From Patescibacteria group bacterium UBA3291 (GTDB lineage Bacteria > Patescibacteriota > Gracilibacteria > Absconditabacterales > Absconditicoccaceae), in the NCBI GenBank assembly GCA_002361595.1, contig DETJ01000043.1, positions 1 to 46,543 on the forward strand: 46,543 nucleotides of DNA, read 5' to 3'. The position numbers were made by a program, and so were the translations under genes. Below, piece by piece: positions 1 through 10,300 of the stretch (its first letter is position 1; every line of letters starts with the position of its first letter). The notes beneath the pieces are model-generated. The model worked only from the letters and a program-made list of their open reading frames with translations. It searched no databases and had not been told where the DNA came from.

Positions 1-915
1 ATGAAATTAGTTCCGCCTAGCGATCATCAGTTTGCTGCACTTCACGGAGCAGTCTGGAGTGGATGAACATTTGTATATATCCCAGAGTGAATTCAGATTT
101 CTGATCCTTTACAAGCGTATTTTCGTATGAATACGTATGAGGGAGGACAGTTTGAGCATACTCTCATTATCCTCGAAGACTCTACGAGCTGTAGTTATAT
201 AGAATGATGTTCAGCACCAAAATATGACAAACGTTCACTGCATGCAGGTTGTGTAGAGATTTTTGTGGGTAAAAATTCATCGATGCGTTATACTTCAGTG
301 GAAAACTGGTCTCTCAATACATTTAATCTCAATACAAAACGTGCCCTAGTCGAAGAAAACTCACATATGGAGTGGATTGGATGAAATTTAGGTTCATGAG
401 CTACAATGCTCTATCCATGTACTATCCTCAAATGAGATCATTCTACATCGGACAATCTTTCCTTGGTCGTAGCGTCCAAAGATCAGCATCAAGATGTTTG
501 AACCAAGGTAATTCATATATGAAAAGATACATCTTCAAATACCATTTCCAAATCTATTTCCAAATCATGAGGTATAAATACTTATCGCTGATTGGTACAA
601 ATTCAGCCAAGTGCGGAAAATGCTGTAGCTTCGACTCGCTGTGATGCGTTATTACTCGATGAAATTTCTGTTTCAGATACTATTCCAGTTATCCAGATCA
701 AAACTGATGATGCAACAGTTTCTCATGAAGCGACTGCTTGAAAGATTGATGAAAATCAGCTTTTTTATCTGATGAGCAGATGATTAACCGAAGAAAAGGC
801 TATGGCTATGATAGTGAATGGATTTATCTCATCTATCACCAAGGAGCTTCCTCTAGAATATGCCTGAGAACTCAATCATCTCATTCAGCTCGAGATGGAA
901 AATAGTATAGGATAG
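1..915 (+). CDS. sufB: Fe-S cluster assembly scaffold SufB, C-terminal part (cut by window edge)
   Basis: SufB is the scaffold of the SUF system (SufBCD), which builds iron-sulfur clusters in the cytoplasm. The open frame runs from the first base and gives 304 residues, while the family is usually about 470-490, so the N-terminal third lies outside the window and the ATG at base 1 is probably internal. Recognisable family stretches are GTFVYIPEG, QFEHTLIILED, ENSHMEWIGGN, CDALLLDE and the near C-terminal SHEATAGKI. Many glycines are TGA. It ends at TAG just before a terminator, so it is the last gene of its operon. SufD is a related alternative, but the strong SHEA and LIILED matches favour SufB. 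Confidence 0.92.
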
Positions 916-948
916 AATTTTTGAAGAAAATATAAAAATTATTATGAT

Positions 949-986
949 AAAAAAAGTCCCAGAAAATTTGACAGGGATTTTTTTTT
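949..986 (+). terminator. Rho-independent terminator after sufB
   Basis: An A-run and AGTCCC pair with GGGATT, and the stem runs into a stretch of about ten T. It lies 34 bases after the sufB stop and separates it from the secreted-protein gene at 1035. Confidence 0.8.
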
Positions 987-1034
987 GAATATAATTAGTT
1001 GGTAAAGTTTATTTTATATACTAAAACAAAAAGT

Positions 1035-2162
1035 ATGAAAATTAAAAATGTTGCATTAGCATTGGCTTGAGCTGCGGTTTCTGTATCATGACTAATGTCA
1101 GTGGCTACTTTAGCTGCAGATAGTAATGTAGATAAAAAGGTTTCTATGGATCCCTCTAATGCAGTTCAGCATATGGTAAATGTAAAGCTTATTGGTGATG
1201 ATTGAAATGTGGAAAATGCATCTACTTTGAAACTTGTTGGTAAAAATTTAGTTTGAGTGGAGACTAATAATTTTGTTATCGCAAAGGATAAGGATAGTAA
1301 TAAGATTGAGTGAGGAAATAATTCCAACATATTGTGATGAATATCTAATATAGTCAATGGAAGTTTATCTACGATTTTGTGATGAGAATCCAATAAAAAT
1401 AATGGTAATTATTCTACGATATTAGGATGAAAAGATAATAAAATAGGAGAAAATGGTGTGAGTGAATATTCTACTATAGTAGGATGAACTAGTAATGGAG
1501 TGGATTGAAATTATTCAGCTGTTGTAGGATGAAGTACTAATGGAGTGAATTGAAATTATTCAGCTGTTGTATGAAATAATACTAAAGTGAATTGAAATAA
1601 TTCTGTAGCTTTATGAAAAAATTCTGAAAATAATGCAAATAATTCATTTTTGTGGACTGATGGTAATGATAGACCCGCTTTGGAAAAATCTAATGTGTTT
1701 GCAGTTAGATGAGAGCATTGAATGGTAGTGAATGCTAGCCAGGCTCACCCACTTGCACAGTTGACTATTGGATGACCATTAGTAATTCATAAATGAGATT
1801 CAGATCTTCAATGTACAGAAAGTGGAGTAGTAAAGGTTGTAGATGGAGATAGTGGATATAAATGTTTCTGTAGCTGTGGTAAAACTAAAGATAATGAGTA
1901 TTATTGGTATTCATTATACGGACAGTGAAGATGTGAGTGAAAATGTAATATGACACAGGAGCATGAACCTGGATGTGGAACAGAAACTGTAACAAAAACT
2001 GAAATTGGTGGTAAAATTATATTTGAATGATCATGTAATAAATATTCTAAACCTGTACTATGATATTGAGCATATGTAGTTGATTCTACAGGTAAGATTC
2101 ATTGGACATGTCAGACAGATGCAGGAAAAGTAACTGCATGTGAAGCATTCTCTTCCAACTAA
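1035..2162 (+). CDS. Secreted protein with YadA-like beta-roll head repeats and Cys-rich C-terminus
   Basis: This is a 375-residue protein with an N-terminal signal peptide (Lys-rich start, then a hydrophobic Ala/Val/Gly stretch to about residue 28, ATLAA as a possible cleavage site). Residues ~95-205 contain degenerate 14-18-residue repeats such as GNYSAVVGGSTNGV and GNNSVALGKNS, the pattern of the left-handed beta-roll head of trimeric autotransporter adhesins. A transition near AQLTIGGPLVIH is followed by about 130 residues with around a dozen cysteines. No outer-membrane anchor domain is visible. Adhesion or surface coating is inferred from the fold. It is paired with a paralogue at 2211. 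The frame is full of TGA glycines, so it cannot be seen with the standard code. Confidence 0.75.
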
Positions 2163-2210
2163 TGTAAAAAATATTTGTGTAGTTATATTTTATTCTTTAA
2201 GATTATTGTC

Positions 2211-3296
2211 ATGAAAAAATCATCGAAATTAGCTTGTTTATTTAGTCTATGATTATTGAGTGGTTTATTCACGATTGTTTCATTAAATGTGACAGATTGA
2301 GCGGATGCTTGAATTAAGATTAATTTAAGTGAGTTTCAAAATTTGCAGACTACTCATAGGGCTCGTCTAAAGACATTATACTTATGGAATGGTAGTGATG
2401 CAGATGATGCTGCATGGATGGCGGCTACTGATAAAACATTGGATATTTTCAAATGATTAATTGTAGATAAATCTTTGTTGGATCAGAATGCTAACTGAGA
2501 TCTTATTTTAGTGGGATGATGAATAGGTAATAATATAACTGATAGTGATGGAGTTCATAAATCGGGTATTGCTTGATGAGAAGGAAATATTATCAGTGCG
2601 GATAATGCAGCAATTGGTTGAGGTAAAGAAAATAATGTATCATGAGAAAATGGTGCAGTAGCATGATGATATAATAATGAGTCAAAAGCTGGATGAGTGG
2701 TTCTATGATGACAGGGAAATAAAGCAGAGGGAATAGTCCTATGATGACAGGGAAATGAAGTAGGTCAGAATGGTTTGGCTATGTGAATTAGTGCAAAATG
2801 ATGAGAGTGATCATTTGTTCGAAATGATGGGTCCTATAGATGAGAAACTCTAGTAGAAAATAAGGCACTTATTTGAGCACAAAAATGACTATTGATTGGT
2901 ACATATGAACCAAAAGACTGAGTTAGCTTGGTAGTTAATTGACCAATACAAATTTGATATACAGATCAAACTCCTGGTGTCGCATGAGAGATTAGATCAA
3001 AAGAAGGTTGTTTATATGCTTTTGATGGTACTAATCGACATTTATTGGGTAGTAGTTCATCAAGCTGTACCCATTACACTGTAGCCAAGAAATGCCAATT
3101 TGGAAGGATTTTATTGCAGGAATGAGATAAAGTGACGGCTTATTCTAGCGTATCTGCACCAAATTGTGATGCGGTAAAGAGAGAGGATGTTTATTGTCAA
3201 GGATGAGAATTGGTTGCATGATGAACATCTAAAGAGTATAAATATGCATCATGTCTTAATTTATCAGACTATCCTTATTATCTTTCTCAGAATTAA
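2211..3296 (+). CDS. Second secreted YadA-head-like protein (paralogue of the gene at 1035)
   Basis: This 361-residue protein has a signal peptide (MKKSSKLACLFSLGLLSGLF start). Residues ~100-210 carry beta-roll-like repeats, including two adjacent units reading VVLGGQGNKAEG and IVLGGQGNEVGQ, followed by GLAMGISAK. A segment LLIGTYEP...LVVNGPIQIG resembles the junction after head repeats in tail-fibre-like proteins, and the last 110 residues contain six or more cysteines. The order (signal, beta-roll, LxVxGP junction, Cys tail) matches the upstream gene, so the two probably arose by duplication and are co-transcribed (48 bases apart). The function as an adhesin is inferred. Confidence 0.75.
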
Positions 3297-3315
3297 TGTT
3301 ATAATTATTATAAAA

Positions 3316-3342
3316 CAAAATCCCCTATTTAGGGGATTTTTC
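3316..3342 (+). terminator. Bidirectional Rho-independent terminator
   Basis: AAAATCCCC, a 6-base loop (TATTTA), then GGGGATTTTT. It serves the beta-roll gene pair on the plus strand and probably also corA, which converges from the other side. Confidence 0.85.
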
Positions 3343-3360
3343 TTTCGAGAAATTTTTTAT

Positions 3361-4287
3361 TTAGAATCGTTTTTTCCATTTGAAGTATACCATAGTTCCT
3401 ATAGTTAGAGCTATCATTCATCCGAGTAGCCATCGGAAGACTCATACGTAATTTTGTGCTGGTAGCTCTACATTCATTCCGTACAGTCCACTAATCCATG
3501 TCAAAATTCCGAGCAATACTGTGAATATAGTCAGAATTGAGATTATCTTATTTGTCCTAATTGTCGTGAGAGTGTCAGAAACGTCGAATAGAGATTCGGT
3601 ATTTTCGTGAGCGATAGATACGAGTGATAGGATTTTATCGGTTTTATAGAGTAGATCCTCAAAATACACATCTAAATCTCATTTGTAAAATTTCATAGTT
3701 GCAGATTGGAGCTCTGTCAAAATTTCACTATGTGGGCTGATAATATGTCTCATCAGAACTGCGCTTCTTTTTTTGATTAATAATTCTGAAAGGGTTTCCT
3801 GTGTGATAGAGTTTGCATCCATGGCAGCATCTTCGATTTTGGTCAGGTCTAGAGAAAATTTATTCATTCATGTTAAAAGTTTATCATACATAGCATCGAT
3901 TATCATGTATAGAATATAGTATGGAGATAACTTAAATTTTTCATCAGCTTCCGCTTCTTCTACTTCTTTACGGTATTGGTTTTGAATTTTTTCTACATTA
4001 CTTGTGATATGAGATGTTACTGTGATGATGAAATTTTTTCATAGAATCGCGTGCATATGGTTTGCAAAATGTTTCTTGGTCTTTGTATTGTATTTTGGGA
4101 AACGGATAACCAGAAATAGACATCCATCATATACGTCGATTTTGTCCTGGGTAGTAAAATCCAAAAAATCCTGTTCAATGATTTCGTGCAAATCGTATTT
4201 ATCTACTAGTTTATCTATTTGCTTTTTGTCTGGATCTACTAGATGAATCCATGTAGTTCATCAGATTTTGATTTGTTCATCCTTCAT
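3361..4287 (-). CDS. corA: CorA-like divalent metal ion transporter
   Basis: CorA proteins are pentameric channels for Mg2+ and related cations in the cytoplasmic membrane. The 308-residue product has the long acidic/helical cytoplasmic N-terminal part and two C-terminal membrane segments. The first ends in the signature YGMN (GLYGMNVELP, about residue 272) that forms the selectivity filter, and the second is followed by the basic tail KWKKRF. The start ATG follows the stop of the PH-domain gene by 29 bases, suggesting one transcript. Length and motif fit the family well. Ion specificity cannot be read from sequence. Confidence 0.9.
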
Positions 4288-4316
4288 TTTTTGGATTTTG
4301 TTATGTTGAGTAAAAC

Positions 4317-4952
4317 TTATTCATATTTTTCTTCGTTATTTTTGGTTTCCATGTAGTCTCTAATGACTTCTCATAGAGCATCTACCAATATATCAAACTG
4401 TCTCTGGTCTCATTCTAGGTCTTGTTCAATTTTTTTCTTTTTTACATCTTCATAATTTTTTTTATTTAATGTAAGTTTAGATGCTGATTTTTTTGGATGA
4501 CTCACATCATTGAAAGCAAAATCTATTTCATTTCACATCTGTATCAATAAATCTCATTTCCCAAATAATTTGTCCCATAAGCTGTTTTGTTTGTGTGAAA
4601 TTACTGAGATTTTGGATCGATCGATCACTTCAGTTTTGTATTCTAGTACTCCATCTCGTAGGAATACAGTCAATGCATCTTTGCTAATCAATATGCAGTC
4701 GAGATATAGATTTAGAAATCCTAATAACCATTTAGTGAAAATCAGAAGTCAGAGTATTCCAGCTATTCGTCTTACATATGGTACATCTTGATATTCGGGA
4801 TATTGCTGTGAAATTGCATATGCTACATATACAAGAAAAAGAAGAACACTATAGACCAATATTCCTCTCAAGTATATGAAAGGACTATGACCCAAAATGT
4901 CTTCTACATCTTTTAGATCCACATATCTTCCCAATAAATAATGTCTGAGCAT
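4317..4952 (-). CDS. Membrane protein with a bacterial PH domain (DUF304/YdbS-like)
   Basis: This 211-residue protein has two membrane segments (about residues 27-48 and 66-90) followed by a domain of about 80 residues whose pattern (CILISKDALTVFLRDGVLEY, then IDRSKISVI and GKGDLLIQ) is that of bacterial PH domains (bPH2/DUF304). Such proteins are membrane-anchored and mostly uncharacterised. The C-terminus is highly charged (Lys/Glu). It lies directly upstream of corA in the same direction. Function unknown. Confidence 0.65.
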
Positions 4953-4973
4953 GGATAGTTATTTTGCCTTGAT

Positions 4974-4992
4974 AAAAAGTGGGTTATCCACA
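4974..4992 (-). terminator. Small terminator hairpin downstream of bL31
   Basis: On the minus strand GTGG, a short loop, CCAC and then TTTTT lie after the bL31 stop. A longer flanking pairing (GCCTTGA with TCAAGGC, 4966-5000) could extend the stem. Confidence 0.5.
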
Positions 4993-5049
4993 GTCAAGGC
5001 ATACCTTCACTTCATTTTTCACTCAATAATGAAGGAATACCATAAACTA

Positions 5050-5286
5050 TTAAGCAGATTTTTTTGCTTGAGCAGCTTTGATAGCTTCTTGTTTTTCCAA
5101 GAATTTTTCCATTCTTCACTTAATTACCTTTTTTACTTCCTTGTTTTCATTGAAAGCTGGATGACATTGGTAGCAAGTTTCTACCCTAATTGGTCCAGGA
5201 ACAGTTGCGTTTATTTTGAAATTTGCTCCACAGATACATGTTACTTCTACATCATTGTAGTAAGGAGCGTGAATTCACTTTTTCAT
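5050..5286 (-). CDS. rpmE: 50S ribosomal protein bL31 (zinc-binding form)
   Basis: This 78-residue protein matches bL31: MKKGIHAPYYNDVEVTC start, then CxC at residues 17-19 and CxxC near 37-40, the cysteine set of the zinc-containing C+ type. Gly4 is TGA, as is one glycine in the basic C-terminal tail. It stands alone on the minus strand, divergent from the CCA-adding enzyme gene. Confidence 0.93.
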
Positions 5287-5375
5287 AACTTGATAATTTG
5301 AATGAATAAAATATTCGTGGTGGTTGCTATTTAGTATAAATATTTTCGTTTTCAATTCAAGAGAAATGGTGTAAG

Positions 5376-5404
5376 TTTGTCATTCTGAGCGATAGCGAAG
5401 AATC
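5376..5404. repeat. Dispersed short repeat, copy 1 (GTCATTCTGAGCG...AGCGAAGAATC)
   Basis: The sequence from 5376 to 5404 recurs with one extra base in the middle at 22520-22549. It is a partly palindromic short element (ATTCT...AGAAT ends). It lies in the 196-base space between the divergent bL31 and CCA-adding-enzyme genes, where I see no other gene. Confidence 0.7.
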
Positions 5405-5482
5405 CATTAGTCTTTATGTTGAAAAAAAGATGGATTTATTTACAATTAAGTATTGTTAGTTCTTGAAATATAAAATATCGTC

Positions 5483-7273
5483 ATGCTAAACTTTGCATCA
5501 TTAAAACATTTGGATTATCATCAGAGATTTTTGCAGAAAAGAGTTCAGATTTCTGATATTTTTTTGGTATGATGATGTGTGCGTGATTTATTGCTCTGAA
5601 TTAGCAAAGATCCATTAGATATAGATTTTACATGTGAATGAAAACCAGAAGAGCTTGATGCTCAAATCAATACAGAGTGACTTTCTCATTTCAAAACTGA
5701 TAAATTTTGAACTATCACTTTGATTCCTTCTACTGAGAAAGAGCGTAGTTATCAGCTTACTCCACTTAGAACGGAGTGAGATTATGAGGATTTTCGTCAT
5801 CCAGGTGAGATAAACTGGAGTAACGATATATTGCTTGATGCGAAGAGGAGAGATTTTTCTATCAATGCTATGTATTACTTTTCAGTGGAACAAAAAACCA
5901 AAAAAGAATTGGATTATACGAAAGATAATCCAAAAATTTTGTCAGAATTAGATTTGCTCAAAGTCCTAGCGACTCAGTGATATTGTTATCTTTCGGATAT
6001 AAATTTACTCATTCTTACAGATTCTCAATTTATTTCGCAGGTGTTTCCACAGTCACATTTTGATGAATATGCTTTTCGTTATCTAGTCGAAACTCAAAAT
6101 TCATGTTATCATATTTCAGATCAATCAGAAAAAAAATCTGAAAAATTATTTCGTGTGGTGATAGATTCTACGTGATGAATTGAGTCTATGATTCATAGAA
6201 AATTAACTACGGTATGAAATCCTGATCAGCGTTTTTGAGAAGATGCGTTACGTTTGATTCGTGGGCTCAGACTTGTGAATGTATGTAATTATCAATTATT
6301 GCAGTTGGACAAAAAAAACAAATCCAAAAAGTCTGAAAAATGAAATCCAGATAAAGTTCAGCTTTTTGATTTTTCTGCTGAGACGTGGGAATCAATCAAA
6401 AAAAATACTCCACTTCTAGTTCATGTAGCCAAAGAACGTATCAAAGAAGAACTCTGTAAACCATTCATGAAATGAAATCCGTTTGCTTTCGTTGTACTTC
6501 TCGACGCTAGTGGGATGCTCCCAATTTTGTTTCCTGCACTGGCAAAAACTAAATTTGTGGATCAGCCAATTCGTTATCATGCATTTGATGTGTATACTCA
6601 TATAATGCTTTCACTCAAAGCTATCCAAGAAATGAATTCTGATTACTTAGTACGTTTTGCGATGCTTTATCATGATGTGTGAAAGGTTGCACAGTATGCT
6701 GCTTACGATAATGCTAAAACCAAGGAGGAAAAACAGATTATATTTTCATGACCACTAAATCATCGTGAAAGTTCTCCTGTTTTGATGAAAGAAGATTTTT
6801 CAGCTCTTTGATTTTCCAAAAAAGAAATCGAAACGATAGAGCGATATATTCATGAGCATCATACACCTGGAGAGATTTTGAATTCACACCCAAATAATCG
6901 AATTAAAAAAGTGAGAAAATTATATAGTGAAAAGTGATATGAGATGGTAAATAATCTATTTGATATAAATATTGCTGATAGACTAGGACAAGAGAATCCG
7001 CTTCAGAATTCATCAGATTTGACAGATTCTTATTATCTCAAAGAATTATTAAATCAACTCAAAAATTCTGAATGACAGTTTGAAATGAGAGATTTAGCGA
7101 TTGATGGAGAAAAATTGATGAAACGTTTCAAACTTGAGCCGTCACGTTTGGTTGGAGAATTACTGCATCAGGTCTTTGATTGGGTGCTTACGGATATAAA
7201 TGATAGAAATAATGAAAAAGAGATTTTTAACTATTTGGATAATTATATAAAAAATAGAAAAAAGTCAGATTAA
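5483..7273 (+). CDS. cca: CCA-adding enzyme / tRNA nucleotidyltransferase with HD domain
   Basis: The enzyme adds or repairs the 3' CCA of tRNAs. The 596-residue product has the class II nucleotidyltransferase head: VGGCVRDLLLG with the acidic pair in DPLDIDF (about residues 30-50), followed by RRDFSINAMYY. An arginine-rich RFGEDALRLIRGLRL motif lies near residue 250-265. An HD phosphohydrolase domain follows (LYHDVGK near residue 396, HEHH further on). The protein is longer than the usual 400-450 residues because of Lys/Ser-rich insertions. The substrate fits the three window tRNAs that lack an encoded or complete CCA (Ser, Pro). A poly(A) polymerase role cannot be excluded from sequence. 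Confidence 0.9.
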
Positions 7274-7363
7274 TTTTGTATTTTTCATTTGAAAATATTA
7301 ATATTATTAGTACATATAATTTGTGTGATTTTTTGCATAATTTTTTATCTGTACAAAAATATT

Positions 7364-10300
7364 ATGTTTAATAGACGTAAAACTAGGTTTTACCTATGAT
7401 TATTCTTATGAATTTTTGTGTGAATATTGGGAATGTGATATGTAAACGCAGTGAGTTTCATGGATAGACTTTCAGATATATGATTAAATGTAGGTACATT
7501 TTCAGAGAAAAATTCTATATCTCGTTATGAAATTGCGAGACTTTTGGGTGCATCAAATTGTGAGGACTGTGTACATGCTCCAGAATGGATGAAACAATTG
7601 TATACTAGAGATTTTTGGACAGCATTTAAAGAAATAGATGGAAATAATTTTGATGATATAGATTTTGAAGGAGCTGTATGGAATAAAAATTCGTATTATT
7701 ATTGTGTAGCATATGTATGAGATAGTGGTTATATGGGTTGATATCCATCGACTTCGGTAAAATGTCAGTGAAAATTTTGTGGACAAGATTCAGTAACTAC
7801 TTCTGAGTTCTATCAGATGGTTTTGAATATTATACAGGATCAGATTAGACAAAAATATAAAATCAATCGGTCATCAGTGAAATCATGGATGAAATGATTG
7901 AAGAAGAATAGTATACAGAGAAAGGTTCTAAATCAGGTTGATGTGGATGCTATCAATAACGCAGATCCTCAATTTCAAACAGCTCAGACTAATGCTGAGT
8001 TTCAGGCTTGGTTAAAATATTGTATGTATAACTTGGAAGCCTGTGATTTTCAGAAATTTGGAGTCATTGGTGTGGGATATTGGCCAGTTAGTGAGTTAAA
8101 TATTTTGTATAAAGAATGAATAATTACTATGGATGATGCATTAGCTACTGCTTCATCTCCATATCTCAAATGAGAGGAAGCTATTCGTGTCTTTGCATCT
8201 GTTTACGATGATTATTCAAGTTGTAGTTTCAATGTGGATTATGATTGTGATGGAATCGTAAATTGAAGAGATAACTGTCCATACATGTATAATCCAAATC
8301 AGTATGATTTAGATGGTGATGGACAATGAAATGTTTGTGATCAGGATGCTGATTGAGATTGAAAGAAAAATCCTGTATGAATAGTGGATGATAATAATCA
8401 TATTGTAGTTTCATTGTGGGATAAAGATTTGGATGAAACTCCTTTGTGAGATTCTGATTTTTGATTCAGTTTCTTTATCAATGTAGATGCTATAAGTACA
8501 GGTTTCCCTACAGCTGTAAGATTTGCTCCTTTAACTAATTGAGATATAGTAAAAATTGAATGGAATTTTTGAGACTGAACGAAACAGATAACAGAGAATT
8601 CAGGTAAGATAAACCATATATTTCAGGATGTTGGTAATTTTACTGTTAGTGCTATAGCGACATCAAAGGATGGTTCAAAGGCTTTTGCAATGACCAAAAT
8701 ATTTATAGCTAATCCAAAATCACAGGAATATATGCTTAATTTATCTGCCAGTGCTTTATTCAAAAATTGAAATATAGAATATACATTTACGCCATTATAT
8801 GAAGGTAATTTGGACACAATAAAGTGGAGTGTAAATAATTGAGAGGAAATTACGCAAAAAGTTACAGAAAAATTTAAAACTATCGTAAAAGATGATGGAT
8901 TGTATATTGTAAATGCAAAATGATATGTTAAATGAGAATTGAAAGCTGTAGCGATGTTGAGCGTAGTTAAAGATTGAACCCCAGGTTATGCGGGTATGAA
9001 TCTGAGAGTATGAGATCTATGGAATAAGTCATCAGTGATAACTGAATTGGTTTGAGTAGATTCAAAGAGTATTAGGCGTGTAAATATAAATTGGTGACCA
9101 TCTTCTACATATTCAACTAATTTAAGTCAGAGTTATGTTTATGAGAATGCTTGAATTCAAACGATTCAGCAGAATGTTGTATTGAAAAATTGAATTACTT
9201 TGAATTCTATGGCTACTATAAGTATCAAAAATCCGTTATTAATGCAGTCTTATGCTGCGAATGTTCAGTGAGAACGTTTGACTTATAATCAGAATGAAAA
9301 ATTATCGTTATGATTGAATATATATCCAAAATCTCCAGTGCTTTCGCTATTTACTAGTTATCAAGCTGGTAGTAAAAATTTTATTTATAATCCAGATTTA
9401 TCAAAAACAGTTTTGGATTTTTCTTATGTGACAGCTTGAGATAAACTTTTAACGAATTCTATTGGAGTGAATAGCTGTGTAGCATTGACCAATCAATGAA
9501 CGGTTCATATAAAACAGGTAGATGCTTGTTTATCAGCATTAAAAAATTGAAAATTATCACAGTATAAATGTGATATGGATGGTGATGGTATCCCTGATGT
9601 ATGTGATGATGATATAGATGGAGATGGGATAAAAAATTTGATATGAATAGTTGTTCGTGAAAATAAGGATTGTTCTATAAATTCAAATAATGTTAATGGT
9701 GATTTATTTAAACAGCAATTCTGAATTTGTTCTTTGGATAATTGTCCATTCGATTCAAATTCTAATCAGACTGATTTGGATAATGATTGAGTAGGTGACA
9801 TTTGTAGAGATTGAATATTTGATTTGATGTGAAATTCTGGAAATGGAATGACAGATGGTGGTGATAATTCTTTCTTGGAAGATGATATAGATCAGGATGG
9901 AGTTATAGATAGTTTGGATGCTTGTGTGGATGTGCCTTGAAATTCATCAGATTGATGTCCAGATTATTATACTAGAAATTGTTGGGTACATTCTAAATGT
10001 GGGAATAATGTGGCAGATCCATGAGAAACATGTTTGTCTTGTCCTCAGGATGTATGAAGTTGCTGTGGAAATGGAGTATTTGATTATTGAGAGAGTTGTA
10101 GAACATGCCCTGAGGATTCAGGTGAATGTAGTCTATGTGGAAATAATGATATAGATGAATGAGAAACTTGTCAAAATTGTCCTGAAGACGCGTGAATCTG
10201 TAATGCTATATGTGGGAATGGAGATATAGAAGCAGCAGAAGACTGTAGGAATTGTTCAAAAGATGTATGAAAATGTAGCGCATCATGTGGAAATGGGAAG

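Noticed and set aside
4984..4992. Perfect DnaA-box-like TTATCCACA
   Set aside because: Single copy, no AT-rich cluster or further boxes nearby, and the bases are explained by the terminator-like hairpin behind bL31. No support for an origin.
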